Shown in pieces: positions 1 through 9,999 of a stretch of 64,000 nucleotides of DNA (positions are counted from its first letter, which is position 1; every line of letters starts with the position of its first letter). Made by a program: the position numbers and the translations under genes. The notes under the pieces were generated by a model. It had not been told where the DNA came from, ran no database searches, and was given only the letters and a program-made list of their open reading frames with translations. Origin of the DNA: Macrotis lagotis (taxonomy: Eukaryota; Chordata; Mammalia; Peramelemorphia; Peramelidae); contig NC_133658.1 of the NCBI RefSeq assembly GCF_037893015.1, positions 140,163,822 to 140,227,821 of the forward strand. Reading direction: 5' to 3'.

Positions 1-765
1 TGTTCTAGGTACAACTGATAACACACTCCACATTATCTAATCTGTATTTTCCAATATAAGAATATCAACTCAAATGACTATTGCAAAATATAAGAAAATT
101 TAATTTATGTCTTCATTTTAAAACTTTAAAGTTACTTTTAACTATTCATAAGGGGAAAAAAACTGACTGGTATATTTTACATTCTAAGAAATGACCAAGA
201 TTATCTAGTAAAAAGTACATCATAACATGTAATTTACTATATGCTAAAGCTTCAAGATCTTGAGAGTAACAAATAATATCGATCTGCAAAAAAAAAAAAA
301 AAAAAGATGAGGTGAGAGCAAGTTTATAGATGGAAACAGAGATGATTCTGTGGTTTTCAAACATGCCATGTAATGGAAATTGTTTCCATATTTCCCTATT
401 ACTATTATTCCCTATTAAGAAAACTTAAGACTTCAACTCTCTGCCTGACACCAAACATATATAATTATTTAAAACAAAACATTTAACATTTATACCACTG
501 AGAAAATACAAAAAGTGTCAGGTAAGAATATTCAAATTAGATTCCCTTATTTTAAAAGTTCTCTACACTTATCCAAAGAAACTAATAGATCTAAAAACCC
601 TGTGGGAAAAGGGTTTTTAAAAAGGGTCGAACAAAACCATAGCTACTTATTTCTTTTTTACAAGTTATATTAATATCAGAAAGTCAAGACTTAATTTATA
701 ATTAATGACATTCTGATGTCAGGTTAAGAATCCACAAAGTCATTTTCTTCACAAAAACTAAAACT

Positions 766-929
766 GGGGGCAGCTAGGTGGCACAGTGATAGAGCACTGG
801 CCCTGGAGTCAGGAGTACCTAAGTTCAAATCCAGCCTCAGACACCTAATAATGACCTAGCTGTGTGGCCTTGGGCAAGCCACTTAACCCCATTTGCCTTA
901 TAAAAACCTAAAAAATAGATAAATAAATA
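766..929 (+). mobile_element. tRNA-derived SINE (WSINE1-like)
   Basis: Starts GGGGGCAGCTAGGTGGCACAG, contains the B-box-like GTTCAAATCC and ends with an A-rich tail. Flanked by AAAACTAAAACT (754-765) and AAAACTGAAACT (930-941), a 12 bp target-site duplication with one mismatch. Confidence 0.9.
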
Positions 930-1876
930 AAAACTGAAACTGTTAAGATTTTGTTTTTAAATCTGAATCGGATAATCCATTATTTTCATAAGGAAATGCA
1001 TTAGAATGAAATTTTGCACACACATACCAACAAACACAGACCCACAAAAATAGTGTAATTCTTTTTAGAAACAGTACTGTTTGTATCATCTTATCAAAGA
1101 ATTGTGGTTTCATAGCTAGAGGTCATCTAGACCCAGAGGTTTCTAACATGAGAGCCACATGCTGCCCACAATATCACCAAGGCAGCCCAAACCAGATAAA
1201 AATGTAATTGGGAAATATTTAATAAAAATAAATAAGAATACAATAATAGATACTACTTTTTAAAACTGTCAGCACATGGTCCACAAGAATCCTTATGTAT
1301 AGATTAGTGGCCCCCATTTCAATTTGAGTTTAACACTACTCCTCCAAAACGACCTCTTTTTAAAAATAAGGAAAATGAGAAGTTATTATCCAAAAAATTA
1401 TAAAAATGACAAAATTCCAACCTGAGTCTACTGACTCCAAACTCAGGATTCTTTTACTATGATAATTTGTCTCCAATAAGACAGTATTTTACTCTCATAT
1501 TATTCAGTAATAATCTTCCAGTATGGGATTCTATTAGAATACAGTTTGTATGCACAAAAGGAACATTCAGTTTATGTTCTTCTCCATATAGGTAACCCTA
1601 TAAATTCCACCTCTGAAATCTGAACTATAAAATTATAAAATTCATTTATTTTATAGTATATGAAACCCAGAGTCATAGATTTCCTTATATCACTGTGTGT
1701 TATTCTGTTAGGTCAATGGCACTATTTTATCCAAAGAATCCAGCTAGCTTATTGCATCATTAGCTAAACAAGCATCACTTCACAGAGGCAGACCTAGACA
1801 CCTAGCTGGCCAATGTGAATTAAAGTCTTACTGTTTATAACTGGTAATTTTAGAAAATAAAGTTCCTGACTTACTC

Positions 1877-2222
1877 GTTTCATCAGTACAACAATCAGGC
1901 ACAATTTTGGGGTATCTGCAATGGAGAATGCCATCTGTATCCAGAGAAAGAATTGTGGAGTCTGAACAAAGACCAAAGACTATTACCTTTAATTTTTTAA
2001 AAACACCATTATCTTATTATGTAATTTTGCTGTCTCTTATACTTTATTTTTTCCGCTTAAGAATATGATTTCTCTCTCTTCACAATCAACTTAGATCAAT
2101 GTACACCATGGAAACAATGTAAAGACTAACAGATTGCCTTCTGTGGGGGGTGGGGGAGGGAAGCAAGATTAGGGGAAAAATTGTAAAATTCAAAATAATT
2201 AAAATCTTTCTAAAAAAAGAAA
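1877..2222 (+). mobile_element. L1 3' end (5'-truncated)
   Basis: Shares an unmistakable 3' UTR with the copies at 17.88-18.23 kb and 19.23-19.93 kb: GTATCTGCAATGGAGAATG, CCATCTGTATCCAGAGAAAG, then a G-rich stretch near 2143-2160 and an A-rich end. Marsupial L1 family; no intact coding. Confidence 0.75.
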
Positions 2223-2540
2223 AGAAAGTTCTCAGTTTCTAAGTAGAAAAAGTAACTAGATTGTAAAAAAAAACTTTTTTGTCTATTTTGTCAAATTTAG
2301 CTAATAGTGACTATTATTTATAAGGAAATCAGTCATCTTAGTGCTTATGTGTTCTTAAATGTCATGCAAAGTGCTCAGATACAAAGATTTAACCTCAACA
2401 TCCCTCCAGTTCAAGATTTTTGCAGTAATACATACAAATGCTATGTTAATTTCCATTCATACTTGGATTATGATAAAACCAGACAACTCATTTTAGAGAT
2501 TCATTTTAAAAAATATTCTTATATAAATTTAGAAAATTTT

Positions 2541-2683
2541 AGGGGGTAGCTAGATGGAAAGAGCTCAGCGGAGTCAGAAGAACCAGAATTCAAATTTGAC
2601 CTCAGACACTTAATAATTACTTAGCTTGTATGAACTTCTGCAAGTCACTTAATACTACCACCTTGCAAAAAAAAAAAAAAACA
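2541..2683 (+). mobile_element. tRNA-derived SINE (degraded)
   Basis: GGGGGTAGCTAGATGG head, CAGACACTTAATAATTAC body and a poly(A) end. More diverged than the other copies. Confidence 0.8.
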
Positions 2684-2989
2684 AAACCAAGAAAATAAGG
2701 AAATTTTGAAGAAAAATGCAATGTAAAAATGAGCTTACAACTATTATTTTCTATTTTCAGAAGATATTAACAACTTTATAAAATTAAAAGACCAAACACA
2801 AAATTGCATCTCAATTCTTTTCATGAGTTGATATTAAATGCAAACAAAATTATTCTTAATATTTCCTATTTATGAATAAAATATTTTTTCAAAAAAATGG
2901 TGGAAATGTATTTATAACAATGAAGAAAAAATTAGATTAGAAAATTTGAATCTTTTCTTTACCCTTTTTCTTTGTAAAATGCCATAAAA

Positions 2990-3920
2990 TAACCTAGGTA
3001 TTCATTAGTATTCTTTCAACAAACATTCATCAAACACCTATTACATGCAAGACAGTATATAGGCATTGAGAATATATGATTATAATATACGATTAGACAG
3101 TGACTAATGTCAAAAAACTGACTGAGGAGGAAAAAAGAGTGGAAGTGAATGCAACATGTATACAAATTAAATTGGATTAAGAGTTCTAATTAATTATTAG
3201 TGTTTACTTTGCAGGTTTTGGAAACAGCATAATGACTTGGATTCAAATTCTAGCTCTGCATTTTATTTATTTGACTTTAGGCAAGTCATTTCCCATCTTT
3301 GGGCCTTTAATCTAGATGAACTCCAAAATCCTTTCCAGTTCTAAATCCTTTTCTTTCTAGGAAAAGAATGCTTCCCTGAGAAAGAAGCATTTGAGCTAGG
3401 TCTTGAGAAAAAAATTAAGATTTCTACAAGGGAAATCAAGGAAGAAATCTGTTTGAGGAAACACAGGAAGAATAATTCAGAATAGAAACAGATAGCTGTT
3501 TAGTTTCACTAGAATGTAGAGTTTGAAGAGGAGTAGTATAAAAAAAAGACTGAAACTAGTGTTGGCTGTCTTACCAGACAAGGGAAAGAGTTTGTATTTT
3601 ATCAAGTAGGCAAGAGAGAGTCACTGAAGCAAAATGCTTAACAATTTTTGTGCCATGTGAAGTCTATAGAATCCCTTTTTAGGATGTCTTTAATATATAA
3701 AATAAAATAGATAGAAAATTACAAAGGAAACCAATTATGTTAAAATTGTGGTTACCAAAATATTTTTTAAAAAATATTTTGAGGACCCCAGGTTAAGAAC
3801 CCTGAACTTAAAGTATTTGACCAGGAAAGTAGCCTGGTCAGATACAAGCAAGAATATAATTTTGGCAGCTATGTAAAGGATGGTCCAAAAGAGAGATTAG
3901 AAGAGACTTGAAGAGAACTA
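2990..3920 (-). mobile_element. L2 LINE relics, with a MIR-like insert
   Basis: Reads like the antisense of L2: CACCTATTACATGCAAGACAG near 3038, then the region around 3360-3630 and 3820-3910. A plus-strand CORE-SINE-like stretch lies at 3214-3360. Ancient and fragmented; boundaries approximate. Confidence 0.5.
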
Positions 3921-4079
3921 CAATACTTCATTCAGGCAAAAAGTCAGGGCTAGGATTATTTCTTACTTTTTCTTCAATATAAAAAAAAAAATGGGGGGGG
4001 TATGTGATATGGGCAGGACTTTCATTTTTAGAGGAAACTCCCTCTATTAATGCTCTGCAATGATAATGATAAAAAAAGT

Positions 4080-4195
4080 GCCTGAAGAACAGAGAAGTTA
4101 AATGATTTGCTCAGGACCTACAACTAAATTTCAACCCAGGTCTTCTCAACTCAGAGGTAAGATCTCTATCTTCTATGTCAAGTTGCCTAATACAG
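4080..4195 (-). mobile_element. MIR-like CORE-SINE fragment
   Basis: Antisense SINE pattern: AGTTAAATGATTTGCTCAGG, then AACCCAGGTCTTCT. Old and short. Confidence 0.5.
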
Positions 4196-4961
4196 GATAG
4201 TTATATCATCTAAAACCTGCTGATAAGAGCCAATTCCCCCATTCCTACTCATTTATACTTAAAATCTTCACTGAAGTAAACAGAGAGATAATAATGCACT
4301 CTATGATTCAACATTCTCTCAACAAAATGTACTTCTCATTATGTACTATGTAGAATTAGGGAACTCTAAGCTATTCTTTTCCAATCTAATGGAGATAAAT
4401 ACTTGTCAAAGGGACTGGAATGTTGGTCAATGCCTAGAAGATGCCTTTTGCCTAGAAGAGGTTATTGATACTTAAATTTCCCGAAGAGGGTATTAATACT
4501 GAAATAATGATTATTTTTTTCCTAAGCCAACCCTACAATTCTTTCACTTGCTATTTCTCACATGCACCTCACATTTTATAATTGCAAAATGTTAATTTGC
4601 ATAGGTTAGACTTCAATAGGGTTAAGAATTACTTCTGAAAGAGGCTTGAGTGGTTATTTACCTTTTTGATAACTACCATTAATGTGTGTTCATCTCAGAC
4701 AGAACTCAGAACTCAACTCACTTTTTCCTATTTTACTGCTGACTAAAATGAGGAACTGAGAAAATAAGAAACACAATCTGTGGGTCGTGAAAGAATAAAA
4801 CCTGCATTTTATCACCCTACCCCTGCCTATAACATATAAAAAAAGTTGATTATTTATGTAGCCATTTATGGTTTCCAAAGTACCTTAGGTCATCATTTCA
4901 AATAAATTTGTTAAATAGGAAGCTCGTGTGGTATTATTTCATTTTTATAAAGAAAATAACT

Positions 4962-5104
4962 GGGGCAGCTAGGTGGCACAGTGGATAGAGCACAAGTCCC
5001 TGAGTCAGAAGGACCCAAGTTCAAATCCAGCTCAGACACTTAATAATTACCTAGCTGTGTGACCTTGGGCAAGTCACTTAACCCTGTTGCCTTGACAAAA
5101 AAAA
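4962..5104 (+). mobile_element. tRNA-derived SINE (WSINE1-like)
   Basis: GGGGCAGCTAGGTGGCACAG head, GTTCAAATCC B box, and ACCTTGGGCAAGTCACTTAA near the 3' end, followed by an A run. Confidence 0.9.
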
Positions 5105-5639
5105 TAGAAAGAAACTAAGACTTGTGAAAGAATTGCCCTAGGTCACATAATTGTTAAGTAATGATCTAGAAAAGGGGACTCCCAACTTAGTCCTGTACAT
5201 ATAAAAATCTTCCAACTTCAAATCATACTACTTCCCCAAACATTATCACATCCAGAGTGGTTCTCTTATTGTGGTTCTCAGATATCATTTTTCTTTCTTA
5301 TCACCAAGGCATTACCCCTTGCCCCCCAATGTTTCTCCTTCCTACCTATTCAGATCTTTTCCTTGCTTAAGTTCCATGTCCACGATATAGTTTGCTCTTT
5401 TCCAACCCACATTCCACAAATGCATTAAATTCTATGTGGAAAAACAATATAGCATGGTGGCCTCAATGCCATAAAGGGCTGGGTTCAAGACCCACCTCTG
5501 ACACATACTTGCAATAACTATGTGAAAGCCCTACCCTCTCATGCTCTAGGCAATTAAGTCTGTAAGTTGTAACCAAGGCTGGAAATTGTCTTACAGAAAA
5601 CCAAATGCACTTTCCCCATATCTGAACATTTCTTCCAGG

Positions 5640-5940
5640 CAGTTTAGCTCAAAACTAAGACATCTTTTCTATTGACTCTTCCTTCTACCCATCTCCAAAG
5701 TCTGCTGCCCAATCCTACTGATCACACTTCTAAATCTCCAGAGTTCTCCTTGTTCATTCTTTCTATCGGTCCTGTGTATTTCTATGCTGTTTTGCATTAT
5801 AGTTATTTTGTTACCCAACTTGTCTCCTTGAACAAATTGTAAATTTCTTGAGAACAAAGACTATGTCTTATTTTTTGTAGCCCCTGGAACCAGGCACAGT
5901 ATCTCAAATATCATTGATACTTAATAAATATTTGTTGTTA
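5640..5940 (+). mobile_element. L2 LINE 3' end
   Basis: Typical L2 tail: AAATTTCTTGAGAACAAAGA, CCAGGCACAGTATCTC, then AATAAATATTTGTTG at 5925-5939. Confidence 0.6.
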
Positions 5941-5944
5941 AAAG

Positions 5945-6300
5945 GTATATTAAATGCATACAAAGAAAGGTTGGAAAAATGCCAAGCTAAGGAAAAAGGG
6001 CAGATTAGGAAATGCATGTATAAAGGCTACTAAGGCAGTAGCTTAAAAGGTAAAATGAAGGCCAAGGGAATAACGCTGTAACAACAGTAGAGTAACAAGT
6101 GTCTCAACTGGTGATAGTATGGAAATGGAAAAGAAGGGATGGATTAGACCATGATTTTAGCAACTTATGTGGAGGAAGAGGTGAGTCAAAGATAACTTCC
6201 AAATTTGAGCTTGAATAACAAGGAAAAAAAAGAGGTGCAAATAACTGAATTGGGAAAATTAAAATTAGGAAACTCAGAGTTTGGGAGAAGAGAATAATTT
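5945..6300 (-). mobile_element. L2-like relic (antisense)
   Basis: Purine-rich sequence resembling antisense L2 coding region (for example GAAAAGAAGGGATGGATTAG). Ancient and weakly supported. Confidence 0.35.
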
Positions 6301-6339
6301 CTATGAGCTCCTAGTATGAATAAGAAAAAAAAACAACAA

Positions 6340-6595
6340 CTCATTTATATATTGCTTAATGATTAACAAGTACTTTTATGCAGATTCTTCCCACTGATTC
6401 TTCCCATAATTCCCTGGAGTACAGTATTATGTATTATTCCCATATTACAGGTGTAAAAACAAAGATTCAGGAAAAATTTAGTGACTTACCTAAGGTCACA
6501 GAGTCATCAGGTACAGGCAGCTGGTCCCTAACCCAGATCTCCTGATTCCAATCCCAGTATTTTTTTCCTACTCTACCACATTGTCTCCTACTTTA
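6340..6595 (-). mobile_element. MIR-like CORE-SINE
   Basis: Antisense pattern with TTACCTAAGGTCACAGAGTC and AACCCAGATCTCCTGATTCC. Old copy. Confidence 0.5.
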
Positions 6596-7164
6596 ACTCT
6601 ATACCCCACAATTTAGCACTCCCCCATGTGTAAATACACTAGGCATAAAAGAGAAATTTTTATGCAAATAAGTTTTTAAAAAGCATATTAACTAATTTTA
6701 TACCTTTTCTAAATCTTAATCTTTAGTATGAATACAAGTAATAAAATATGTTTTTTAAATAAGTATTTGTTTTGTCTTATATAAAAATATTTGTAATTTA
6801 GGGATCAATATTTTATTTTATATTAGGTCTTTGTGTCAATGCAAGAATCTCTCACTGCTGAAATGACAAAAGGGCATCACCTTTAACATGACGTGTTTCA
6901 ATTCAACAAGTCCAAAAAAATCTATCAAGCCTAACACATTCCTTTTTAATCCTATAGGAGAAGGGAAAATACAACAACCAGACAAGTTGATAATATAGAA
7001 AGAACATTAGACAAGAAGCTAAAATATGAGAATTTAAAATCTGGCCTTGCAACAAATGGGAGATCCCAGACAAATCACTTAAACCTTTCCATTTCCTATC
7101 TGTAGGGGGGAAGGGGGGGATAGGAGGAGGGAGGGGAGAAGAGTACATTTTCTACTTTTAAAAT

Positions 7165-7360
7165 CCAGAGTAGTGTAGTGGCTAAAATACTAGACCTGAA
7201 GCCTGGGAGACCTGAATTTAAATGCTACCTCAGATACTTGCTGATTGGCCAATTCACTTAATTTCTCTATGCCTTAGTTTCCAAAGCTGTAAAATGACAG
7301 GAATGGAGTCCATGGTGTCCAAAGTCATTTCTAGCTCTAAATCTATAATCCTATGGTTTC
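7165..7360 (+). mobile_element. MIR-like CORE-SINE
   Basis: Sense pattern: AGTGGCTAAAATACTAGACC, GACCTGAATTTAAATG, then CCTTAGTTTCCAAAGCTGTA and TAAAATGA. Confidence 0.6.
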
Positions 7361-8559
7361 CACTTAACTTCTTAACAATCATAACACTGAAGTTAGACTA
7401 ATCTATCAAATATGAGCTATTAGAATAAGTGACTATTTCAATATCACAAGTAGTTATATTTGCATCAATTCAAAAGTTACTGCAATTCTGTTTAGAGTAA
7501 CCTAAAGTTCCTACTTAAATATAATTGGCACCTCAATGACGCTGTTAAGGACTGTATGTTTACTTCATACATCACTGCACTGTACTGGTATTTTGGATTA
7601 CACAGGGTTATCTACATAAAAGCAAGGAGAATGGGGAGGGGTTGAAAGAAAGAAAAGCAATCTTTTTTGAGAGAAGTACTTTCCTTCATATACCTGGCAC
7701 ATCTGAGCAAAATACCTTTCAAAACACAGATACTACTATTTTTCCTGGATTTAAAATGAAGTAGCTATATAATTCACAAACAGGTCTTCCTACACTATAC
7801 ACACAACTTGCTCTTCTCCAACAGCCTTAGATCAAGTAGAGTAACCTCCACTTCCTTATTTGCTCAAAAATTGCAGAAAACATGATTAATTCTATTATTT
7901 CTGAAGCATGTGTAATTTTTAGTATTTAAAAATTTCAAACTCTTGGAGGGAAAATGTATTTGTATTGTCAGTATAAAAAGCCCTTTTGACTAAAATTCTA
8001 TGCTAATATTTCTTTTCAGATTTACAAAAAAAGGGTTAATTTTTGCAGCAGTTGTCCCCACTCCAATGTCTTATTTGCAACCTAAAATGAAAGGAAAAGG
8101 GGAAAAAAGGCAAAGGGAAGAGAAGCAGAGCACACAAGAGAAAGAATATTACCACCTACTTTGCTGGTTATGGATTATTTTGAAAGACCCCAGAGACAAG
8201 GAAAAGTGTTGACATGCAGAAGGAGAACAGGGGTTAATGACCTCAACTGGCACCATCCGGATTAATATTGGTATTTGGGAGGAAGGGGAAATTTATTTAC
8301 ACTGCAGTGTCTGGGAGCAAACATGGCTGCCCCTACCCCCCTTTAAATCTGAACAGTCTTTACTTCCTCACAAAACCCATCAAATTATGTACTGGCTTCT
8401 ACTGAATCCTCACCCTCCAACACCCCTCCCCACTAGAATGTGGAAAGCAAAAACACAGCCCCCACTTACACACAATAAAATCTATACCTCTTCACTCCAG
8501 AAGGATAACAGCACTATCTATAACCACTAGCCTTTCTGGCCTTGACAAAACAGCAGGGA

Positions 8560-9100
8560 ATACACGAAAATAGGAACAAAAGGCTTTCCCTTCCTAACAC
8601 TTCATCAGTCCCCAAACCCCATCATTTCCTCCCACGCTCAGGGTTTATCAATTCCTCATCGTTCACTTAATTTCCTTCCCTCTCCTCCACCCCACATCTT
8701 CTACCCCCGCCCCCCAGATGCCAAACTCCCCATCCCTTTATGCCCACTCCCTCAATCCCTTCTCGTAAGCAGCCTTCCCTCCACTTCCATTCCTCCCTCC
8801 CTCCCACGTAAGCCCTCCGACATCTCTTTCCTTCCCCAACCTCGGATACTATTCGAAAAGGCCCCTCCATTTCCCTCTTTTTCCTCCCCCCCTCCTTCCA
8901 GCCCCCTCCCTCTCCCCGCCCCCATCCCACCTCCTCTACAGTGGCCCAGCCCAGCCCCACTCGACCTCCTCTCCCCATCCTCCCGCTCCCAGCCCCCACC
9001 TACAGCCTCCAAGCCAATCCGCTCCTCCCCACAGGCTTCTCCCCTCCGTTTCTTTCCCTTTCTCCCTTCCCCGCCCCCCCCCGGCCTCCCCAGCCCCACT
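8560..9100. repeat. Long pyrimidine-rich (plus strand) tract
   Basis: About 500 bp in which the plus strand is overwhelmingly C and T, with many C runs of four or more. On the NSD3 sense strand this is G/A-rich and lies just downstream of the first exon. The open frames crossing it are low-complexity and not coding. Confidence 0.75.
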
Positions 9101-9174
9101 CGGGGTCAGCCAGCCCTGGGTGGGTGTGGGCGTGGGTGGGTGCCCGCCTCGCCTCGCGCGCGGCGCCACTTTAC

Positions 9175-9700
9175 CTTCAGTCTGTTCCATTCTAACCCCC
9201 CGGCCGTGTCAGTGCGATCACAGGAGAGACACGGGGGCCCGGAGGAGGGCCGGAGCGCTGGGCACAGCCGAGGCCGAGGGGGGAGGAGTCGGTGCCAGGC
9301 CAGGCCGCATGAATCCCCGGCCTAAATTTCCTCCACGCCGGGTGCCGCTGCCATCGCGGCCCGAACCCTGGGGCCGCGGCCCGGACGGGAGTGGGGGAGG
9401 GGCAGAGGCGCTGCGGGAGGGGAGGGGGAAGGGAGGGGGAGGAAAGAGGGGGGGTGGGGTGGCTGCGCAGCCGCTGCTGCCGAAGAAGAGCCCGGGGCGA
9501 GCGGCGGGGCTGGTGGAGGCTGCACAGGGTCTCGGGGACTCGCTCGCTCGCTCGCTCGTTCTCCCGCCGTGGTCTTCTTCTACACCCCCCCGTCCTGGTT
9601 GTCTTCTTCGCCTTCGCCGTCGTCGTCGTCGTCGCTAGCTCGCTCACTCGCTCGCTCGCTCGCTCCCGCCGCCGCCGCCGCGCACAAAGCACCCCCCACT
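9175..9700 (-). other. NSD3: NSD3 exon 1, non-coding (5' end approximate)
   Basis: On the minus strand the GC-rich sequence ends in CTGAAG followed by GTAAAG, a strong splice donor (last exon base 9175, GT at 9174-9173). Upstream are inverted CCAAT boxes at 9745 and 9768. The exon contains GAGC-type and GAC repeats (9538-9680) and GCC repeats, typical of a 5' UTR. No long conserved reading frame is visible. Synteny (NSD3 minus, LETM2 plus, FGFR1 minus) makes NSD3, a histone H3K36 methyltransferase gene, the expected owner. The transcription start is not determined; 9700 is an estimate. Confidence 0.6.
9538..9682. repeat. CTCG, GTC and GCC short tandem repeats
   Basis: Runs of CTCG (about 9540-9558 and 9634-9664), GTC (about 9618-9632) and GCC (about 9667-9680) lie inside the NSD3 first exon. 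They produce the low-complexity open frames seen here. Confidence 0.8.
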
Positions 9701-9740
9701 TCTCTCGGGCAACGCCGCCACCGCCGCCAAATCCTCACGC

Positions 9741-9785
9741 GTTCATTGGCCGAGGGGTGCGATGCCTATTGGGAAGTGTAGTTCG
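9741..9785 (-). promoter_or_regulatory. Two CCAAT boxes and a ZNF143-like ACTACA-TTCCCA element
   Basis: ATTGG at 9745-9749 and 9768-9772 on the plus strand read as CCAAT on the minus strand (NF-Y sites). The second overlaps ACTACACTTCCCAATAGG on the minus strand, close to the ACTACAATTCCC promoter motif linked to ZNF143/THAP11. They lie just upstream of the inferred NSD3 exon 1. Confidence 0.5.
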
Positions 9786-9789
9786 TAAC

Positions 9790-9995
9790 GGGGCGGGAGG
9801 GAAGGAAAGAGAAAAAAAGGAGGAAGAGGCTAGTAGAGAGGGATGGGGTGGGGTGGGGGTGGGGAGGAGAGAGAAAGAAGCATGTGAGATTGGAAGGGAG
9901 GGAATAAACGGGAAACGGGGCAGAAAAGGAAGAAGTGAGGTGAGGACTACGGCCCGGGGGAGAAGTGATGTAGGAGAGGAGGAAGAAAATAAAAG
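9790..9995 (+). repeat. Purine-rich tract upstream of NSD3
   Basis: The plus strand is almost all G and A here, the mirror of the pyrimidine-rich plus strand at 8.56-9.10 kb. It lies on the upstream side of the NSD3 promoter. Confidence 0.7.
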
Positions 9996-9999
9996 AAAT

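Larger units (their letters stand above)
1..9174 (-). other. NSD3: NSD3 intron 1 (5' part)
   Basis: No NSD3 coding exon is recognisable here on either strand. The stretch lies just downstream of the minus-strand CpG promoter and the donor at 9174, so I infer it is the start of intron 1. Human NSD3 also has a non-coding first exon, with the start codon in exon 2, which would lie outside this window. It contains SINEs, an L1 3' end and old L2/MIR-like repeats (listed separately). Stretches 1-750, 945-1870 and 7.4-8.5 kb show nothing I recognise apart from short A/T runs. Assignment rests on synteny with LETM2 and FGFR1, not on NSD3 protein sequence. Confidence 0.65.
8936..9800 (-). promoter_or_regulatory. 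NSD3: CpG island promoter of NSD3
   Basis: Dense CpG dinucleotides and GC boxes, mainly from 9.1 to 9.75 kb, with no TATA box. It contains the NSD3 first exon and, on its upstream side, CCAAT boxes in minus-strand orientation. This is the pattern of a broad housekeeping promoter. Direction is assigned from the splice donor and synteny. Confidence 0.7.

Noticed and set aside
8667..9700. Overlapping long open frames on both strands (Gly/Arg/Pro-rich)
   Set aside because: They arise from GC-rich, low-complexity promoter sequence, overlap on both strands and resemble no protein; NSD3 exon 1 is expected to be non-coding.
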